64,000 bases of DNA from Mesorhizobium sp. B2-7-1. GTDB lineage: Bacteria; Pseudomonadota; Alphaproteobacteria; Rhizobiales; Rhizobiaceae. Below, one piece after another: positions 44,837 to 53,515 of the stretch. Location of the stretch: NCBI RefSeq assembly GCF_006440735.1, contig NZ_VFUA01000017.1, positions 21,968 through 85,967 of the forward strand. The letters run 5' to 3'. Below the pieces are notes generated by a model, which saw only the letters and a program-made list of their open reading frames with translations, did not search any database and had not been told where the DNA came from. The position numbers and the translations under genes are program-made. The stretch's first letter is position 1; the number at the start of each line of letters is the position of its first letter.

Positions 44837-45658
44837 CTAGAAGCTGACTTTCAGAGACGCGCTGACCGCGTTCTGCTTGACCGTTTCCCCGAAGGCGCCG
44901 TTGTACCTGACCGCCAACCCGACGCCGTTGACGCCATTGAGCTCCAGCCCGGCGCCGACCCGATAGAGCGGCGAATCGATAGCTTCCGTCAAGTGCAATG
45001 CCGGGTTGCCGGGCAGATTCTCGGCGGCGGCAAAACGCCCCTCGATCTCCCACTGCTTGGTGGAGAACTCGACGCCGGCCTTTCCGTAGATGCGGAAGCT
45101 GGCGATATCGCTGACCGGGATGTCGGCCCCGACTTCCAGCGCCGGTGTCACGGCATAGAACATGTTGTCGCTGCCGTCGAAGCTGAAGGCGGCGACCGAG
45201 CCCTCCTCCTTGCCGGAGACGTCGAGCCAGCGCGCGTCGAACTGGATTGTCGGCTGCAGGTAGAAAGCGCCCATCTGACGCGTCATGCCGACCCGCGCCG
45301 AACCGCTGAACTGGGAGCTATCCTGCTTGTAGGTGACGCTGTTGCCGATGCCGTCGAGCAGTTCCTCGGGCAAATAGACACCGTCCAGCGTCTCGCCGGG
45401 AATGAAGCCGACCTGATCGATATGGGTGTCGCGCTCGCCCCTGAAGGAGCCGGTGCCGCCGCCGACCGCGACGTCGACGAAGTAGTTGTTGTTCTCGTAC
45501 TTCGCCAGAGCATAGGCTTGCCAGGATTCGCCTTTTGTGTCCGACAGCTCGTCGCCGTTGAAGCCGATCTTGGAATCGTACTCGGTGCGGCCGATTGTGG
45601 CGCCCAGCGACCAATTGTGCCCGACCTCGGCGGTCACCCATGGCGTTATGGGCCGCAC
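44837..45658 (-). pseudogene. Autotransporter beta-barrel domain remnant (no passenger or signal peptide)
   Basis: The 273 codons read as an amphipathic beta-barrel ending in ...SASLKVSF with a terminal phenylalanine, as in outer-membrane autotransporters. Strand-like segments include WQAYALAKYENNNYFVDVAVGGG, GAFYLQPTIQFDARWLDVSG and PLYRVGAGLELNG. There is no signal peptide, and a stop codon (TAG) lies two codons upstream of the GTG, so no passenger domain can be attached. Without export to the periplasm the barrel could not function. I therefore call it a 5'-truncated gene, though a separate start missed by me cannot be ruled out. Confidence 0.6.
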
Positions 45659-45701
45659 GCACTATATGAAAAGCATGGTTTTTCGTATGGGAGCCGCGTG
45701 G

Positions 45702-45998
45702 ATGCTTCGTCACACTCTGGCTGTTCTGGCAGGCGCCGTGCTGGGGGCCGCGGTTTCTCCGATTGCGCCGTCTTATGCGCAGATCGTCATCCCGACGAAT
45801 CGCAACGCATTGGTGCAGCAGAACGAGCTGCAGCAGTTGCAGAACCGGTTGCAGCGGCAGCAATACCAGCAGCAGCAGCAAATCTATCGCGAGCTCGATC
45901 GCCCGACCGTGCCCAGGGGTCAGCCCGACGTGCCGGTATATGACAAGACATGTCGGATGGAAGCGGTCGGCAACACGATTTCCAGGGTTTGCCGCTGA
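45702..45998 (+). CDS. Small secreted glutamine-rich protein
   Basis: A 98-aa protein with a signal peptide (MLRHTLAVLAGAVLGAAVSP, probable cleavage at SYA-Q), a glutamine-rich helical segment (about residues 45-70, with repeated QLQ/QRQQ) that may form a coiled coil, and two cysteines near the C-terminus (KTCRMEAVGNTISRVCR) able to form a disulfide. The start at 45702 has GGGAG upstream; in-frame ATGs at 45666, 45675 and 45687 are alternatives. The function is unknown. Confidence 0.65.
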   Translation: MLRHTLAVLAGAVLGAAVSPIAPSYAQIVIPTNRNALVQQNELQQLQNRLQRQQYQQQQQIYRELDRPTVPRGQPDVPVYDKTCRMEAVGNTISRVCR

Positions 45999-46070
45999 CA
46001 TTTTGTTTTTTTCAGTTTATTAGCCGACTTACTTGCTGGCAAAATGCCTGATTGCAAGGGTGGGGATTTT

Positions 46071-46174
46071 AGAGCAATTCCAGGAAAAGTGTGACACGGT
46101 TTTCCGTCAGGAATTGCGTCAAGACAGAAAGATAGAGCGGTTCGCCGTTTCCACGAAACGGTGAGACGCTCTAG
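46071..46174. repeat. Interspersed repeat, family A copy 1
   Basis: Starts AGAGCAATTCCAGGAAAAGTG and ends AACGGTGAGACGCTCTAG, about 104 bp, with TAGAGC/GCTCTA ends and internal arms AATTCC...GGAATT. It matches 53516-53618 over its full length with scattered differences. Confidence 0.85.
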
Positions 46175-46245
46175 GGTTTGCAGGGGGACAGGTTTTTGCC
46201 GCGCTAAGTGCGTGTGGCAGGATGCTGCTCTCACCGGAATTTGGG

Positions 46246-46713
46246 ATGGCAACAACCAAAAAGAAAGCAGTTCGCAGAGCCAGGAAAGGCCAACGGATCC
46301 GCCAAGTAGCGGCCATTCCGTATCGGTTGCGAGAAGACGGCAGCCCCGAAGTGTTGCTGGTTACCTCACGCACCACGCGGCGCTTTATCGTGCCCAAAGG
46401 TTGGCCGATGAAGGGCAAGTCCGGCCGCAAGGCGGCAACGATCGAAGCCCAGGAGGAAGCCGGCGTTCTCGGCAAGGCGCTGAAGCAGCCTGCCGGCACC
46501 TATTCCTATTGGAAACGCATGACCAACGGCTTCATTCGCGTCGACGTTGCGGTCTACCTGCTCCAGGTCACCGAGGAGCTTGCCGACTGGCAGGAAGCTG
46601 CGAACCGGCAGCGCGCATGGCTGCCGGCGGCCGACGCCGCCCTGCTCATCGACGAGCCGGAGCTCTCGACGCTGCTGAGGGATTTGACCGTTCCGGCAGC
46701 CGACCCGGCTTAG
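46246..46713 (+). CDS. Nudix hydrolase-family protein with degenerate Nudix box
   Basis: A 155-aa protein with a basic N-terminus and the Nudix fold (VAAIPYRLREDGSPEVLLVTS, FIVPKGWPMKGKSGRKAA). The box aligns as G-X5-K-X7-I-E-A-X-E-E-X-G-V: the first glutamate is K and the arginine before E is I, while the central EAQEEAGV metal-binding glutamates remain. It resembles the diphosphoinositol polyphosphate phosphohydrolase group. ATG at 46246 is preferred to 46222. Hydrolysis of a nucleoside-diphosphate-linked or polyphosphate substrate is expected; activity may be altered. Confidence 0.78.
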   Translation: MATTKKKAVRRARKGQRIRQVAAIPYRLREDGSPEVLLVTSRTTRRFIVPKGWPMKGKSGRKAATIEAQEEAGVLGKALKQPAGTYSYWKRMTNGFIRVDVAVYLLQVTEELADWQEAANRQRAWLPAADAALLIDEPELSTLLRDLTVPAADPA

Positions 46714-46795
46714 AGAAATCCAGGAGAACTGCGTAGCGCGCGCCACCCTTCGGCGAGAAGGCATCCATGCTGGACCATGCGAGTGTCGGCGCAAG

Positions 46796-47677
46796 CTAGA
46801 GCTTGGCAATGCCGCCCCGCGAATTCGCCGGGATTGTTCGCAGCAGGAAACCCCGGAAACTTTCCGGTTTTCGGCGGGTAACTGCCGCAAAGTCGGCTGT
46901 CGTAAAGTTGTAGCAGCCCTCGCCGATAGAGACGCACAGGCTTGCAAAGGCATGGGGCCAAGGCTCTTCGATCTGGGTGGACGCAGCGGCCAGATATTCC
47001 TCGATGGAACACGGGCGGTAGCGCAGCGGCTTGCCGCTCGCCTCGCTGTAGATGCTGCAGACATCATCGAAATCGAGCAGGCGATCGCCGGTGAAGATGT
47101 GCGTTTCTGCAAATCCGCCGGGTCGGGCGGCGACTGTCGCCACGGCGGCCGCGAATTCGTTGCGCGAGATCGGCGCAAATTTACCATGGCTGGCGGGAAG
47201 CGCGAGCTCCCCCGAAGCAGCGCAAGGCAAAAGCCAGCTATCAAGAATGAACTCTGAGTAAAGGCCGCATGCCAAAACGGTCGAGGGCACGCCGCAATGC
47301 GCCAGCTGGCGCTCCGTGTCGCGGTAGACAGACGAGAAATAGAACGGCGACAGTTCGCCCGTGTCGAGGATACTCGTGAAGACGATATGCCCGACCGCAA
47401 CGGCGGCCGCTGCCTCGATGACATTGGCGTGGTGCCGCCTCACGGCATTTGCCGCGCCGTCGCTCGAAATCAGGACCAGAACATCGACACCCTCGAACGC
47501 CGTTCGAAGAGCGCGGATGTCTTCATAATCGGCGACGCGAAGCGGCATCGAAGCTGGCAATCGGCGGCGCGCGGTACTGGCGTCTCGGACCATCGCGACC
47601 ACGTTCCGACCGCGCTTGGCCAATGTGCGGGCAACTTCGCTGCCAACATGGCCTGTCGCTCCCGTGACAAGGATCAT
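46796..47677 (-). CDS. NmrA-like NAD(P)-binding oxidoreductase
   Basis: A 293-aa atypical short-chain dehydrogenase of the NmrA/QOR2 type. The N-terminal Rossmann motif is VTGATGHVGSEVART (residues 4-18). VLVLISSDGA and HIVFTSILDTGELSPF follow, but there is no clear YxxxK catalytic pair, as in NmrA-like redox sensors and NAD(P)H:quinone reductases. It is divergent from the arsR-type gene across 81 bp and may be controlled by it. Confidence 0.8.
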   Translation of the reverse strand: MILVTGATGHVGSEVARTLAKRGRNVVAMVRDASTARRRLPASMPLRVADYEDIRALRTAFEGVDVLVLISSDGAANAVRRHHANVIEAAAAVAVGHIVFTSILDTGELSPFYFSSVYRDTERQLAHCGVPSTVLACGLYSEFILDSWLLPCAASGELALPASHGKFAPISRNEFAAAVATVAARPGGFAETHIFTGDRLLDFDDVCSIYSEASGKPLRYRPCSIEEYLAAASTQIEEPWPHAFASLCVSIGEGCYNFTTADFAAVTRRKPESFRGFLLRTIPANSRGGIAKL

Positions 47678-47730
47678 CGCCGCCCCCAGCTTTGCGCTTG
47701 ACTCACATATATCCCGGCGGTTATACGAAA

Positions 47731-47754
47731 ATCAATAGCCAACGGGTTATCGAT
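47731..47754. promoter_or_regulatory. Imperfect palindrome, candidate ArsR operator
   Basis: ATCAATAGCC and GGTTATCGAT are inverted arms with two mismatches, separated by AACG. The site lies 4 bp before the ArsR-type start codon, where an autorepressor would block transcription of both divergent genes. Confidence 0.4.
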
Positions 47755-47758
47755 TAAA

Positions 47759-48082
47759 ATGACGACCGCGCACGATATGCTGTTCAGGACGCTTGCCGAT
47801 CCGACGCGACGCGCCATCTTCGAACGTCTCTGCCGCCAGGGCGAGCAGACGGTCGGAGCCCTGACCGCGCAGGCCGGCGTGTCGCAGCCGGCGGTGTCGA
47901 AGCATCTGGGCGTGCTCAAGGAGGCAGGACTGGTGCGCGACCGCCATGAAGGGCGCCAGACCCATTACAGCGCCCAGCTCAAGGCGCTGGCGCCATTGAT
48001 GGACTGGACGCGCGACATGGCGGGGTTTTGGGAAAGCCGGTTCGACGACCTGGAAGACCTGCTCAAAAGGATGGATCAATGA
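47759..48082 (+). CDS. ArsR-family transcription regulator
   Basis: A 107-aa winged-helix protein (FRTLADPTRRAIFERLCRQGEQTVGALTAQAGVSQPAVSKHLGVLKEAGLV region, residues 8-60) followed by RHEGRQTHYSA. It has no CXC metal-binding motif, so it is unlikely to sense arsenic. The stop overlaps the start of the AHSA1 gene; regulator plus AHSA1 pairs are a common module. Confidence 0.9.
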   Translation: MTTAHDMLFRTLADPTRRAIFERLCRQGEQTVGALTAQAGVSQPAVSKHLGVLKEAGLVRDRHEGRQTHYSAQLKALAPLMDWTRDMAGFWESRFDDLEDLLKRMDQ

Positions 48083-48483
48083 ACGAAGCAGCAACGCGCT
48101 CCGTCATCGTCGAGCGCGAGATCCCTTTTCCGCCTGAAAAGATCTGGCGCGCGCTCACCCAACCGCATCTCATCGAGGAGTGGCTGATGAAGAACAACTT
48201 CAAGCCGGTCATGGACCACCGCTTCAATCTGAACGCGGAATGGGGAGGCGTCGACTGCCAGGTGCGGGCGGTCGAGCCCAACCGGACCCTGTCCTACAGC
48301 TGGGACACCAAGGATCTCGAGAGCGTCGTCACCTGGACGCTCACCCCGACAGGCACAGGCACGCATCTGCGCATGGAGCAGGTCGGCTTCCGCACCGACC
48401 AGAAGCCGTATTACCGCGGCGCCACGGTGGGCTGGAAGCGCAACATCGCCGCCCTGGAGGAACTGCTTTCGCGGATCGATTGA
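48079..48483 (+). CDS. SRPBCC (AHSA1/CalC-like) protein
   Basis: A 134-aa START-like ligand-binding protein: REIPFPPEKIWRALTQPHLIEEWLM at the N-terminus, a central YSWDTKDLESVVTWTL strand pair and the terminal helix YRGATVGWKRNIAALEELLSR. These proteins bind hydrophobic ligands. It overlaps the ArsR gene (ATGA), so both are translated together. Confidence 0.88.
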   Translation: MNEAATRSVIVEREIPFPPEKIWRALTQPHLIEEWLMKNNFKPVMDHRFNLNAEWGGVDCQVRAVEPNRTLSYSWDTKDLESVVTWTLTPTGTGTHLRMEQVGFRTDQKPYYRGATVGWKRNIAALEELLSRID

Positions 48484-48561
48484 GTCCGCCGAAGCGTCAG
48501 AAGACAGACACAGGTCCTGGCGGGGCGGCAAACCGCAGGCGTAAGCAATGGAGACACGAAA

Positions 48562-48960
48562 ATGAAGATCAAGCTGACCAGCATCTATGTAGACGACCAG
48601 GAAAAGGCCCTCGGCTTCTACACGGACGTTCTGGGCTTCACCAAGAAGGCCGACTTCACCAACGGGCCGTTTCGCTGGCTGACCGTCACCTCGCCCGACG
48701 ATCCGGACGGCACCGAGCTGCAGCTGGCGCTCAACGACAATCCGGCGGCAAAGACCTATCAGCAGGCCGTCTTCAAGCAGGGCCAGCCGGCGCTGATGCT
48801 TTTCACCGACGACATCAAGAGCGACCATGAGCGCATCAAGGCCAATGGCGGCACCTTCGCCATGGCGCCGACCGCGGTGACCGGCGCGACCATCGCGCAG
48901 CTCAACGACACCTGCGGCAACCTCATCCAGCTTTCGCAGCTGGCGCGCTGGCAAGGCTGA
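48562..48960 (+). CDS. VOC-family (glyoxalase-like) protein
   Basis: A 132-aa protein of the vicinal oxygen chelate fold: MKIKLTSIYVDDQEKALGFY at the N-terminus, DPDGTELQL in the middle and NDTCGNLIQLSQL at the end. Metal-ligand glutamates are seen (GTELQL), but the partner histidine of glyoxalase I is not evident at the usual place, so the chemistry is open. It has a GAGACACGAAA leader and is 78 bp after the AHSA1 gene. Confidence 0.85.
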   Translation: MKIKLTSIYVDDQEKALGFYTDVLGFTKKADFTNGPFRWLTVTSPDDPDGTELQLALNDNPAAKTYQQAVFKQGQPALMLFTDDIKSDHERIKANGGTFAMAPTAVTGATIAQLNDTCGNLIQLSQLARWQG

Positions 48961-48990
48961 CGTTTTAATCGTTCGACAGAGGAGGTAGCA

Positions 48991-49224
48991 TTGGACTGGA
49001 GCAAGTGGATCAGGCAGCTTCACCGCTGGCTGTCGATTATTTTTACTATGACCGTCATCGCCAATTTCGCCGCGATGGCCATGGGCCCGCCGCCCGCCTG
49101 GATCGTCTATTCGCCGTTGATCCCGCTTTTCCTGCTGCTGTTCAGCGGACTCTATATGTTCGTGCTGCCCTATGTCGCCAAATCACGTGGTGAGCCGGCG
49201 CGCGAGCGCATCGGATCAGCCTGA
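48991..49224 (+). CDS. Small two-helix membrane protein
   Basis: A 77-aa protein beginning MDWSKWIRQLHRWLSIIFTM, with helices at about residues 12-32 and 40-62, and a basic tail. TTG start after GAGGAGG. The stop and the next start share bases (TGATG), so it is coupled to the DUF1801 gene. The WxRQLHRWLS start resembles the PepSY-associated and cytochrome b-like small membrane proteins. Function unknown. Confidence 0.7.
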   Translation: MDWSKWIRQLHRWLSIIFTMTVIANFAAMAMGPPPAWIVYSPLIPLFLLLFSGLYMFVLPYVAKSRGEPARERIGSA

Positions 49225-49673
49225 TGGCGAAAGCGAAATCGCCGAAAACTGCCGCCGGATCCGCGGACAAGAAGCCGGTCCTGCTTTCGGGCGGCAACCC
49301 GCAGATCGCCAAGGGCTATGGCGACGCGCCCGTGCAGGCCTATATCGCGGCGATGCCGGGCTGGAAGAGCGAGGTCGGGCGCCGGCTCGACCAGCTCATC
49401 GTTGAGGCCGTCCCCGATGCGCGGAAAGCCGTCAAATGGAACTCTCCATTCTATGGCATGGAGGGCGACGGCTGGTTTCTTGGCATCCATTGCTTCGCCA
49501 AATACATCAAGGTGGCATTCTTCCGCGGCCTGTCGCTGAAGCCCGTGCCGCCCGTCGAATCCAAGAGCAAGGACACGCGCTATTTCCACATCCATGAGGA
49601 CGGCCGGCTCGACGAGGAGCAATTCGTTTCCTGGGTGAAGCAGGCGAGCCAGCTGCCTGGCGAACGGATGTAA
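49224..49673 (+). CDS. DUF1801-family protein 1
   Basis: A 149-aa protein with the YdhG-like fold of DUF1801: VQAYIAAMPGWKSEVGRRLDQLIVEAVPDARKAVKWNSPFYG region, then FCLIKVAFFRG-like strand (YIKVAFFRGLSLKP) and a C-terminal helix. Its lysine-rich N-terminus is variable. The biochemical role of the family is unknown. Confidence 0.85.
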   Translation: MAKAKSPKTAAGSADKKPVLLSGGNPQIAKGYGDAPVQAYIAAMPGWKSEVGRRLDQLIVEAVPDARKAVKWNSPFYGMEGDGWFLGIHCFAKYIKVAFFRGLSLKPVPPVESKSKDTRYFHIHEDGRLDEEQFVSWVKQASQLPGERM

Positions 49674-49745
49674 GCGCACGAAAGATCAAGCGCCGTCTCC
49701 CTGAAAGGGCCATGGTGGCGATCACTATCCAGCATCGAGGGAGAA

Positions 49746-50150
49746 ATGGACATGCAACAAGGCGGCGCGCAGGACGGCAAGTCTCCGTCAGAGCTGATCG
49801 ACGGACGGATCAAGGAGCTCGGCGACTGGCGCGGCGAGACGCTTGCCCAGCTCCGCGCCTTGATCAGGCAAGCCGCGCCCGAAGCGGTCGAGACATGGAA
49901 ATGGCGCGGCGTCCCGGTCTGGGAGGACGCCGGCATGATCTGCACCGGCGAGACCTACAAGGCCGTCGTCAAGCTGACCTTCGCCAGGGGCGCGGCACTG
50001 CCCGATCCCGAGAAGCTCTTCAACTCCAGCCTCGAAGGCAACACCAGGCGCGCCATCGATTTCAAGCAAGGCGACAAGATCGACGCCGATGCCTTGAAGG
50101 CGCTCGTCCGCGAGGCCGTGGCCCTCAACAGATCCAAGGTCAAACGCTGA
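49746..50150 (+). CDS. DUF1801-family protein 2
   Basis: A 134-aa paralogue of the previous gene: IDGRIKELGDWRGETLAQLRALIRQAAPEAVETWKWRGVPVW, then YKAVVKLTFARGAALPDPE and FKQGDKIDADALKALVREA. The family core WKWRGVPVW corresponds to VKWNSPFYG in the neighbour. It has its own GAGGGAGAA site. Confidence 0.85.
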   Translation: MDMQQGGAQDGKSPSELIDGRIKELGDWRGETLAQLRALIRQAAPEAVETWKWRGVPVWEDAGMICTGETYKAVVKLTFARGAALPDPEKLFNSSLEGNTRRAIDFKQGDKIDADALKALVREAVALNRSKVKR

Positions 50151-50341
50151 GAGACGGCTGGGGCGCTATCAGGTTGATGTTGCCGGCTTTTTCATCCGCG
50201 CCTCGGCAACGCGGGTCGATAACTATGCGCCAAATATCGGCATCACGCAGCGTAAGCGTCCTTCTGTTGCTGAGCAATAACTCATGAAACAAATACTGGA
50301 CAAATTTATCGGCTGTTAAGCCAGACCCGTTATCTGGATTG

Positions 50342-50365
50342 ATGTCGCCAGTAACTGGGCGACAT
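50342..50365 (+). promoter_or_regulatory. Strong palindrome upstream of the GGDEF/EAL gene
   Basis: ATGTCGCCAGT...ACTGGGCGACAT: 11-base arms that pair fully apart from one extra G, 84 bp upstream of the coding start. The surrounding 298 bp gap (50151-50448) holds no gene. It could be an operator or an mRNA hairpin. Confidence 0.45.
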
Positions 50366-50448
50366 GCGGGGAAGAACATCGTCTCAACCGACGGATGAGC
50401 CAGTCGGACAGACACCGAGGGAGCCAGCACAAGCTCCATGGGAATGGG

Positions 50449-52926
50449 ATGAAGCTCTCATCGACCGACGCCGCCCCGCGTCTTATCGGACTGGTCTGGC
50501 CTTTCGTCGCGGTCGTCCTGATCCAGGCACTGGTTGCGACGCTCAGCCTCCACACGCTGTCTGCCGTCCGCGCCTATGTCGGCGGCGAAAGCCAATGGTC
50601 GAAGGGGCAGAAGCACGCCATCTATTTCCTCAGCCTATATGCCGACACCGGCCAGGAAGAGTATTTCAAGGAATATCGCCAGGCCATCGCCGTGCCGCTC
50701 GCCGATCGCGCCGCGCGGCTGGCGCTCGAGCAGGCCGAGCCCGACACGAATACGGCCCGGCTTGGCTTTCTTGGCGGCAACAACCATCCCGACGATGTCG
50801 ACGGCCTGATCTGGCTGTTCCGGAATTTCCGCGGCGTGAGCTATTTCGATACCGCGATCCGCCACTGGACGGCTGCCGACGAGATGATCCTCGCCATCGA
50901 AGGACTTGGCGACGACATGCATCGACGGCTCGAGAACGGGCCGGCGTCGGCGGCCGAGACCGGTCTCTGGAAGGCGCAAATCCACCAGCTTGACCGCCGG
51001 ATCGGGCCTCTGTCCAGGGCATTCTCCGATAGCCTCGGCGAGGGATCGCGCTTCATCAAGATGGCGCTGACGGCGGCCAATCTCGCGACCGCCGCCCTGC
51101 TTATCCTCCTCGCGGTCTGGCGCACGCGCAAGCTGATGAAGCAGCGCCAGGCATTCCAGAACGCCCTCAACGCCGAGCGCGAGCGTGCCCAGATCACGCT
51201 GGCTTCGATCGGCCAGGCCGTCATCAGCACCGATGCCGAGGGACGGCTGGACTATATGAATGCCGGAGCCGAAAGGCTGCTTGCCTGTTCGCTGGCCGCC
51301 GCCAAGGGCAGGCCGGTCGCTTCGTTGTTCCGGCTCGTCGACAAGGACAGCGGCGTCGAGGAGACCGATCTGGTTCCGCGCCTGCTGGCGGGCGAGCCGC
51401 GCCGCTCCAATGTGCGCCCGCAGCTTCTGGAGCGTTCCGACGGTTCCGTCGTGCCGGTGGCGCTGAACGGCGCGCCGCTGATCGTTTCCGGCACGATCCT
51501 CGGCTGCGTCCTGGCCCTGCACGACATGACGCGCGAGCAGGACTATATCGAGCGCCTGTCATGGCAGGCATCACACGATGCGCTGACCGGTCTCGTCAAC
51601 CGCCGCGACTTCGAGAACCGGCTGGCTGGCGCCATCTCCGAAGCGCTGGAGAGGCCGCGCCGGCACGCGCTGATGTATCTCGATCTCGACCAGTTCAAGC
51701 TGGTCAACGATACGTGCGGGCACGCCGCCGGCGACCACCTGCTGCGCCAGATCTCGGTGCTGCTCGCCAACGAGCTGCCGCCCGGCGACATCCTGGCCAG
51801 ACTGGGCGGCGACGAGTTCGGCGTGCTGCTCTTCGATTGCGATATCGACTGTGCCGCCGCCACGGCCGAGCGGTTGCGCGCCACGGTCCAGGATCTGCAT
51901 TTCTCCTGGGAAGGGCGTCCCTTCAACATCAGCGTCAGCATCGGCATGGTCGAAGTCGCCAATGCCGGCATGACGCTGGAGGAGGTGCTGCGCGCCGCCG
52001 ACGTCGCCTGCTACATGGCCAAGGAAAAGGGCCGCAACCGCGTCCAGCTCCACAGCGACGGCGACTCAGCACTTCGCGAGCGCTTCGGCGAGATGGCCTG
52101 GGTGCAGCGCCTGCATGCGGCGCTCGATGAGAACCGCTTCAGGCTGCATGCGCAGGAGATCGCGCCGCTGCGCGACGATATTGCCGAGCCCGGCGCGCAT
52201 ATCGAAATCCTGCTCAGGCTGACCGACGAGGACGGCAGCTTCGTCACCCCGCAGAGCTTCATCCCGGCGGCGGAGCGCTACGGATTGATGCCGGCGATCG
52301 ACCGCTGGGTGGTGCGCAACACCTTCGCCACATTGGCGGCGAGACGCATCGATCCGCGCGCGACGCCGATATCCACCTGCGCGATCAATCTCTCGGGCGC
52401 CACGTTCGGCGACGAGACGTTTCTCGGCTTCATGCGCGAGCAGTTCGCCGCGCACGCCATTGCGCCCGAAACCATCTGCCTGGAGATCACCGAGACCAGC
52501 GCCATCGCCAATCTGACCGAGGCCATGCGTTTCATCGCCGACCTGCGCGGGCTGGGCTGCCGCTTCGCGCTCGACGATTTCGGCTCCGGCATGTCGTCCT
52601 TCGCCTATCTGAAGCATTTGCCCGTCGATTACCTCAAGATCGACGGCGGCTTCGTCAAGGACATGCTCGACGACCGCATCGACCGCGCGATGGTCGAGAT
52701 GATCCATCATATCGGCAAGGTGACGGGAAAGCGCACCATCGCCGAATTCGTCGAAAGCGACGGCATCGTCGAAGCCTTGAAGGCGATCGGCGTCGATTAT
52801 GCGCAGGGCTATGTGATAGCCAGACCCCAACCATTCGACGCGACGACGGTTCTCGGCAATCGGCCGGGTGCGAAGGAGGACGTTTGGGAAGGCGTGGCGC
52901 AGGCCTCGCGCCGCAAGGCCGGTTAA
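50449..52926 (+). CDS. Membrane PAS-GGDEF-EAL protein (cyclic-di-GMP metabolism)
   Basis: An 825-aa signalling protein. Two membrane helices (about residues 12-35 and 205-225) flank a periplasmic sensor of about 170 residues. A PAS domain (about 240-360), a GGDEF domain with intact RLGGDEFG (about 450) and an EAL-type domain follow. The catalytic EAL triplet reads EIL in HIEILLRL (about 585), but other metal residues remain: INLSGATF, LEITETSA, DDFGSGMSSFAYLKHL and the final TIAEFVE. Diguanylate cyclase activity is expected; phosphodiesterase activity is possible since EIL variants can retain it. ATG at 50449 follows a GGGAATGGG region. The gene overlaps the convergent acetyltransferase by 4 bp. 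Confidence 0.9.
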   Translation: MKLSSTDAAPRLIGLVWPFVAVVLIQALVATLSLHTLSAVRAYVGGESQWSKGQKHAIYFLSLYADTGQEEYFKEYRQAIAVPLADRAARLALEQAEPDTNTARLGFLGGNNHPDDVDGLIWLFRNFRGVSYFDTAIRHWTAADEMILAIEGLGDDMHRRLENGPASAAETGLWKAQIHQLDRRIGPLSRAFSDSLGEGSRFIKMALTAANLATAALLILLAVWRTRKLMKQRQAFQNALNAERERAQITLASIGQAVISTDAEGRLDYMNAGAERLLACSLAAAKGRPVASLFRLVDKDSGVEETDLVPRLLAGEPRRSNVRPQLLERSDGSVVPVALNGAPLIVSGTILGCVLALHDMTREQDYIERLSWQASHDALTGLVNRRDFENRLAGAISEALERPRRHALMYLDLDQFKLVNDTCGHAAGDHLLRQISVLLANELPPGDILARLGGDEFGVLLFDCDIDCAAATAERLRATVQDLHFSWEGRPFNISVSIGMVEVANAGMTLEEVLRAADVACYMAKEKGRNRVQLHSDGDSALRERFGEMAWVQRLHAALDENRFRLHAQEIAPLRDDIAEPGAHIEILLRLTDEDGSFVTPQSFIPAAERYGLMPAIDRWVVRNTFATLAARRIDPRATPISTCAINLSGATFGDETFLGFMREQFAAHAIAPETICLEITETSAIANLTEAMRFIADLRGLGCRFALDDFGSGMSSFAYLKHLPVDYLKIDGGFVKDMLDDRIDRAMVEMIHHIGKVTGKRTIAEFVESDGIVEALKAIGVDYAQGYVIARPQPFDATTVLGNRPGAKEDVWEGVAQASRRKAG

Positions 52927-53483
52927 GCGCTTCCCTTCCCGGATCCGGCCTGCCGTTCCAACAGGATCGTCGGCTTATCGTGGTAGACGGTGCGCAAAAT
53001 CTCGCGATAACCGTTCTTCTCGGCCACTCTCTGCGAAGCGCCGTTTTCCGGATCGATGATGCAGACGGTTCTCGCCTGTCCGAACGCCTCGTCGCTCCAG
53101 GCGACGATCCGCCCGACGACTTCGCTCGCAAGCCCCTGGCCATGCGCCTCCGACGCCAAGGCCCAACCGGCCTCCGGCACGCCCTCGATCGAAGGTTCGA
53201 TTTCGCGCTTCAGGTCGTGGAACCCGGCTTCGCCGATGAAGCGTCTCGTCTTCTTGTCCTCGATCGCCCAGAAGCCGTAGCCGATCAGCGACCACAGGCC
53301 GGCATGGCGCAGGAAGCGCATCCAGCTTTCCTCCCGCGTGCGCGGCTTGCCGCCGATGAAACGGGTGACGGCAGGCTCCGCCCACATGGCGGCATAGGTC
53401 TCGAAATCGTCCAGCCTGTGCGGCCGCAGAACGGTGCGCGCCGTCTCGAGGATCGGCACGCCGGCTTCCGTCTTGATGCTCAT
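52923..53483 (-). CDS. GNAT-family N-acetyltransferase (RimJ/RimL type)
   Basis: A 186-aa protein: TARTVLRPHRLDDFETYAAM, GYGFWAIEDKKTRRFIGEAGF, the acetyl-CoA-binding region EAHGQGLASEVVGRIV (Q/RxxGxG/A-type) and IDPENGASQRVAEKNGYRE at the end, all typical of Acetyltransf_3. The substrate (protein N-terminus or small amine) is not deducible. It overlaps the 3' end of the GGDEF/EAL gene. Confidence 0.9.
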   Translation of the reverse strand: MSIKTEAGVPILETARTVLRPHRLDDFETYAAMWAEPAVTRFIGGKPRTREESWMRFLRHAGLWSLIGYGFWAIEDKKTRRFIGEAGFHDLKREIEPSIEGVPEAGWALASEAHGQGLASEVVGRIVAWSDEAFGQARTVCIIDPENGASQRVAEKNGYREILRTVYHDKPTILLERQAGSGKGSA

Positions 53484-53515
53484 GGCATTTCCCCTCCATT
53501 GAGGTGACAGCGCTT

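Noticed and set aside
45537..45701. Longer 5' extension of the secreted Gln-rich protein
   Set aside because: It would bury the signal peptide and overlap the barrel remnant; the ATG at 45702 gives a normal signal peptide and has GGGAG upstream.
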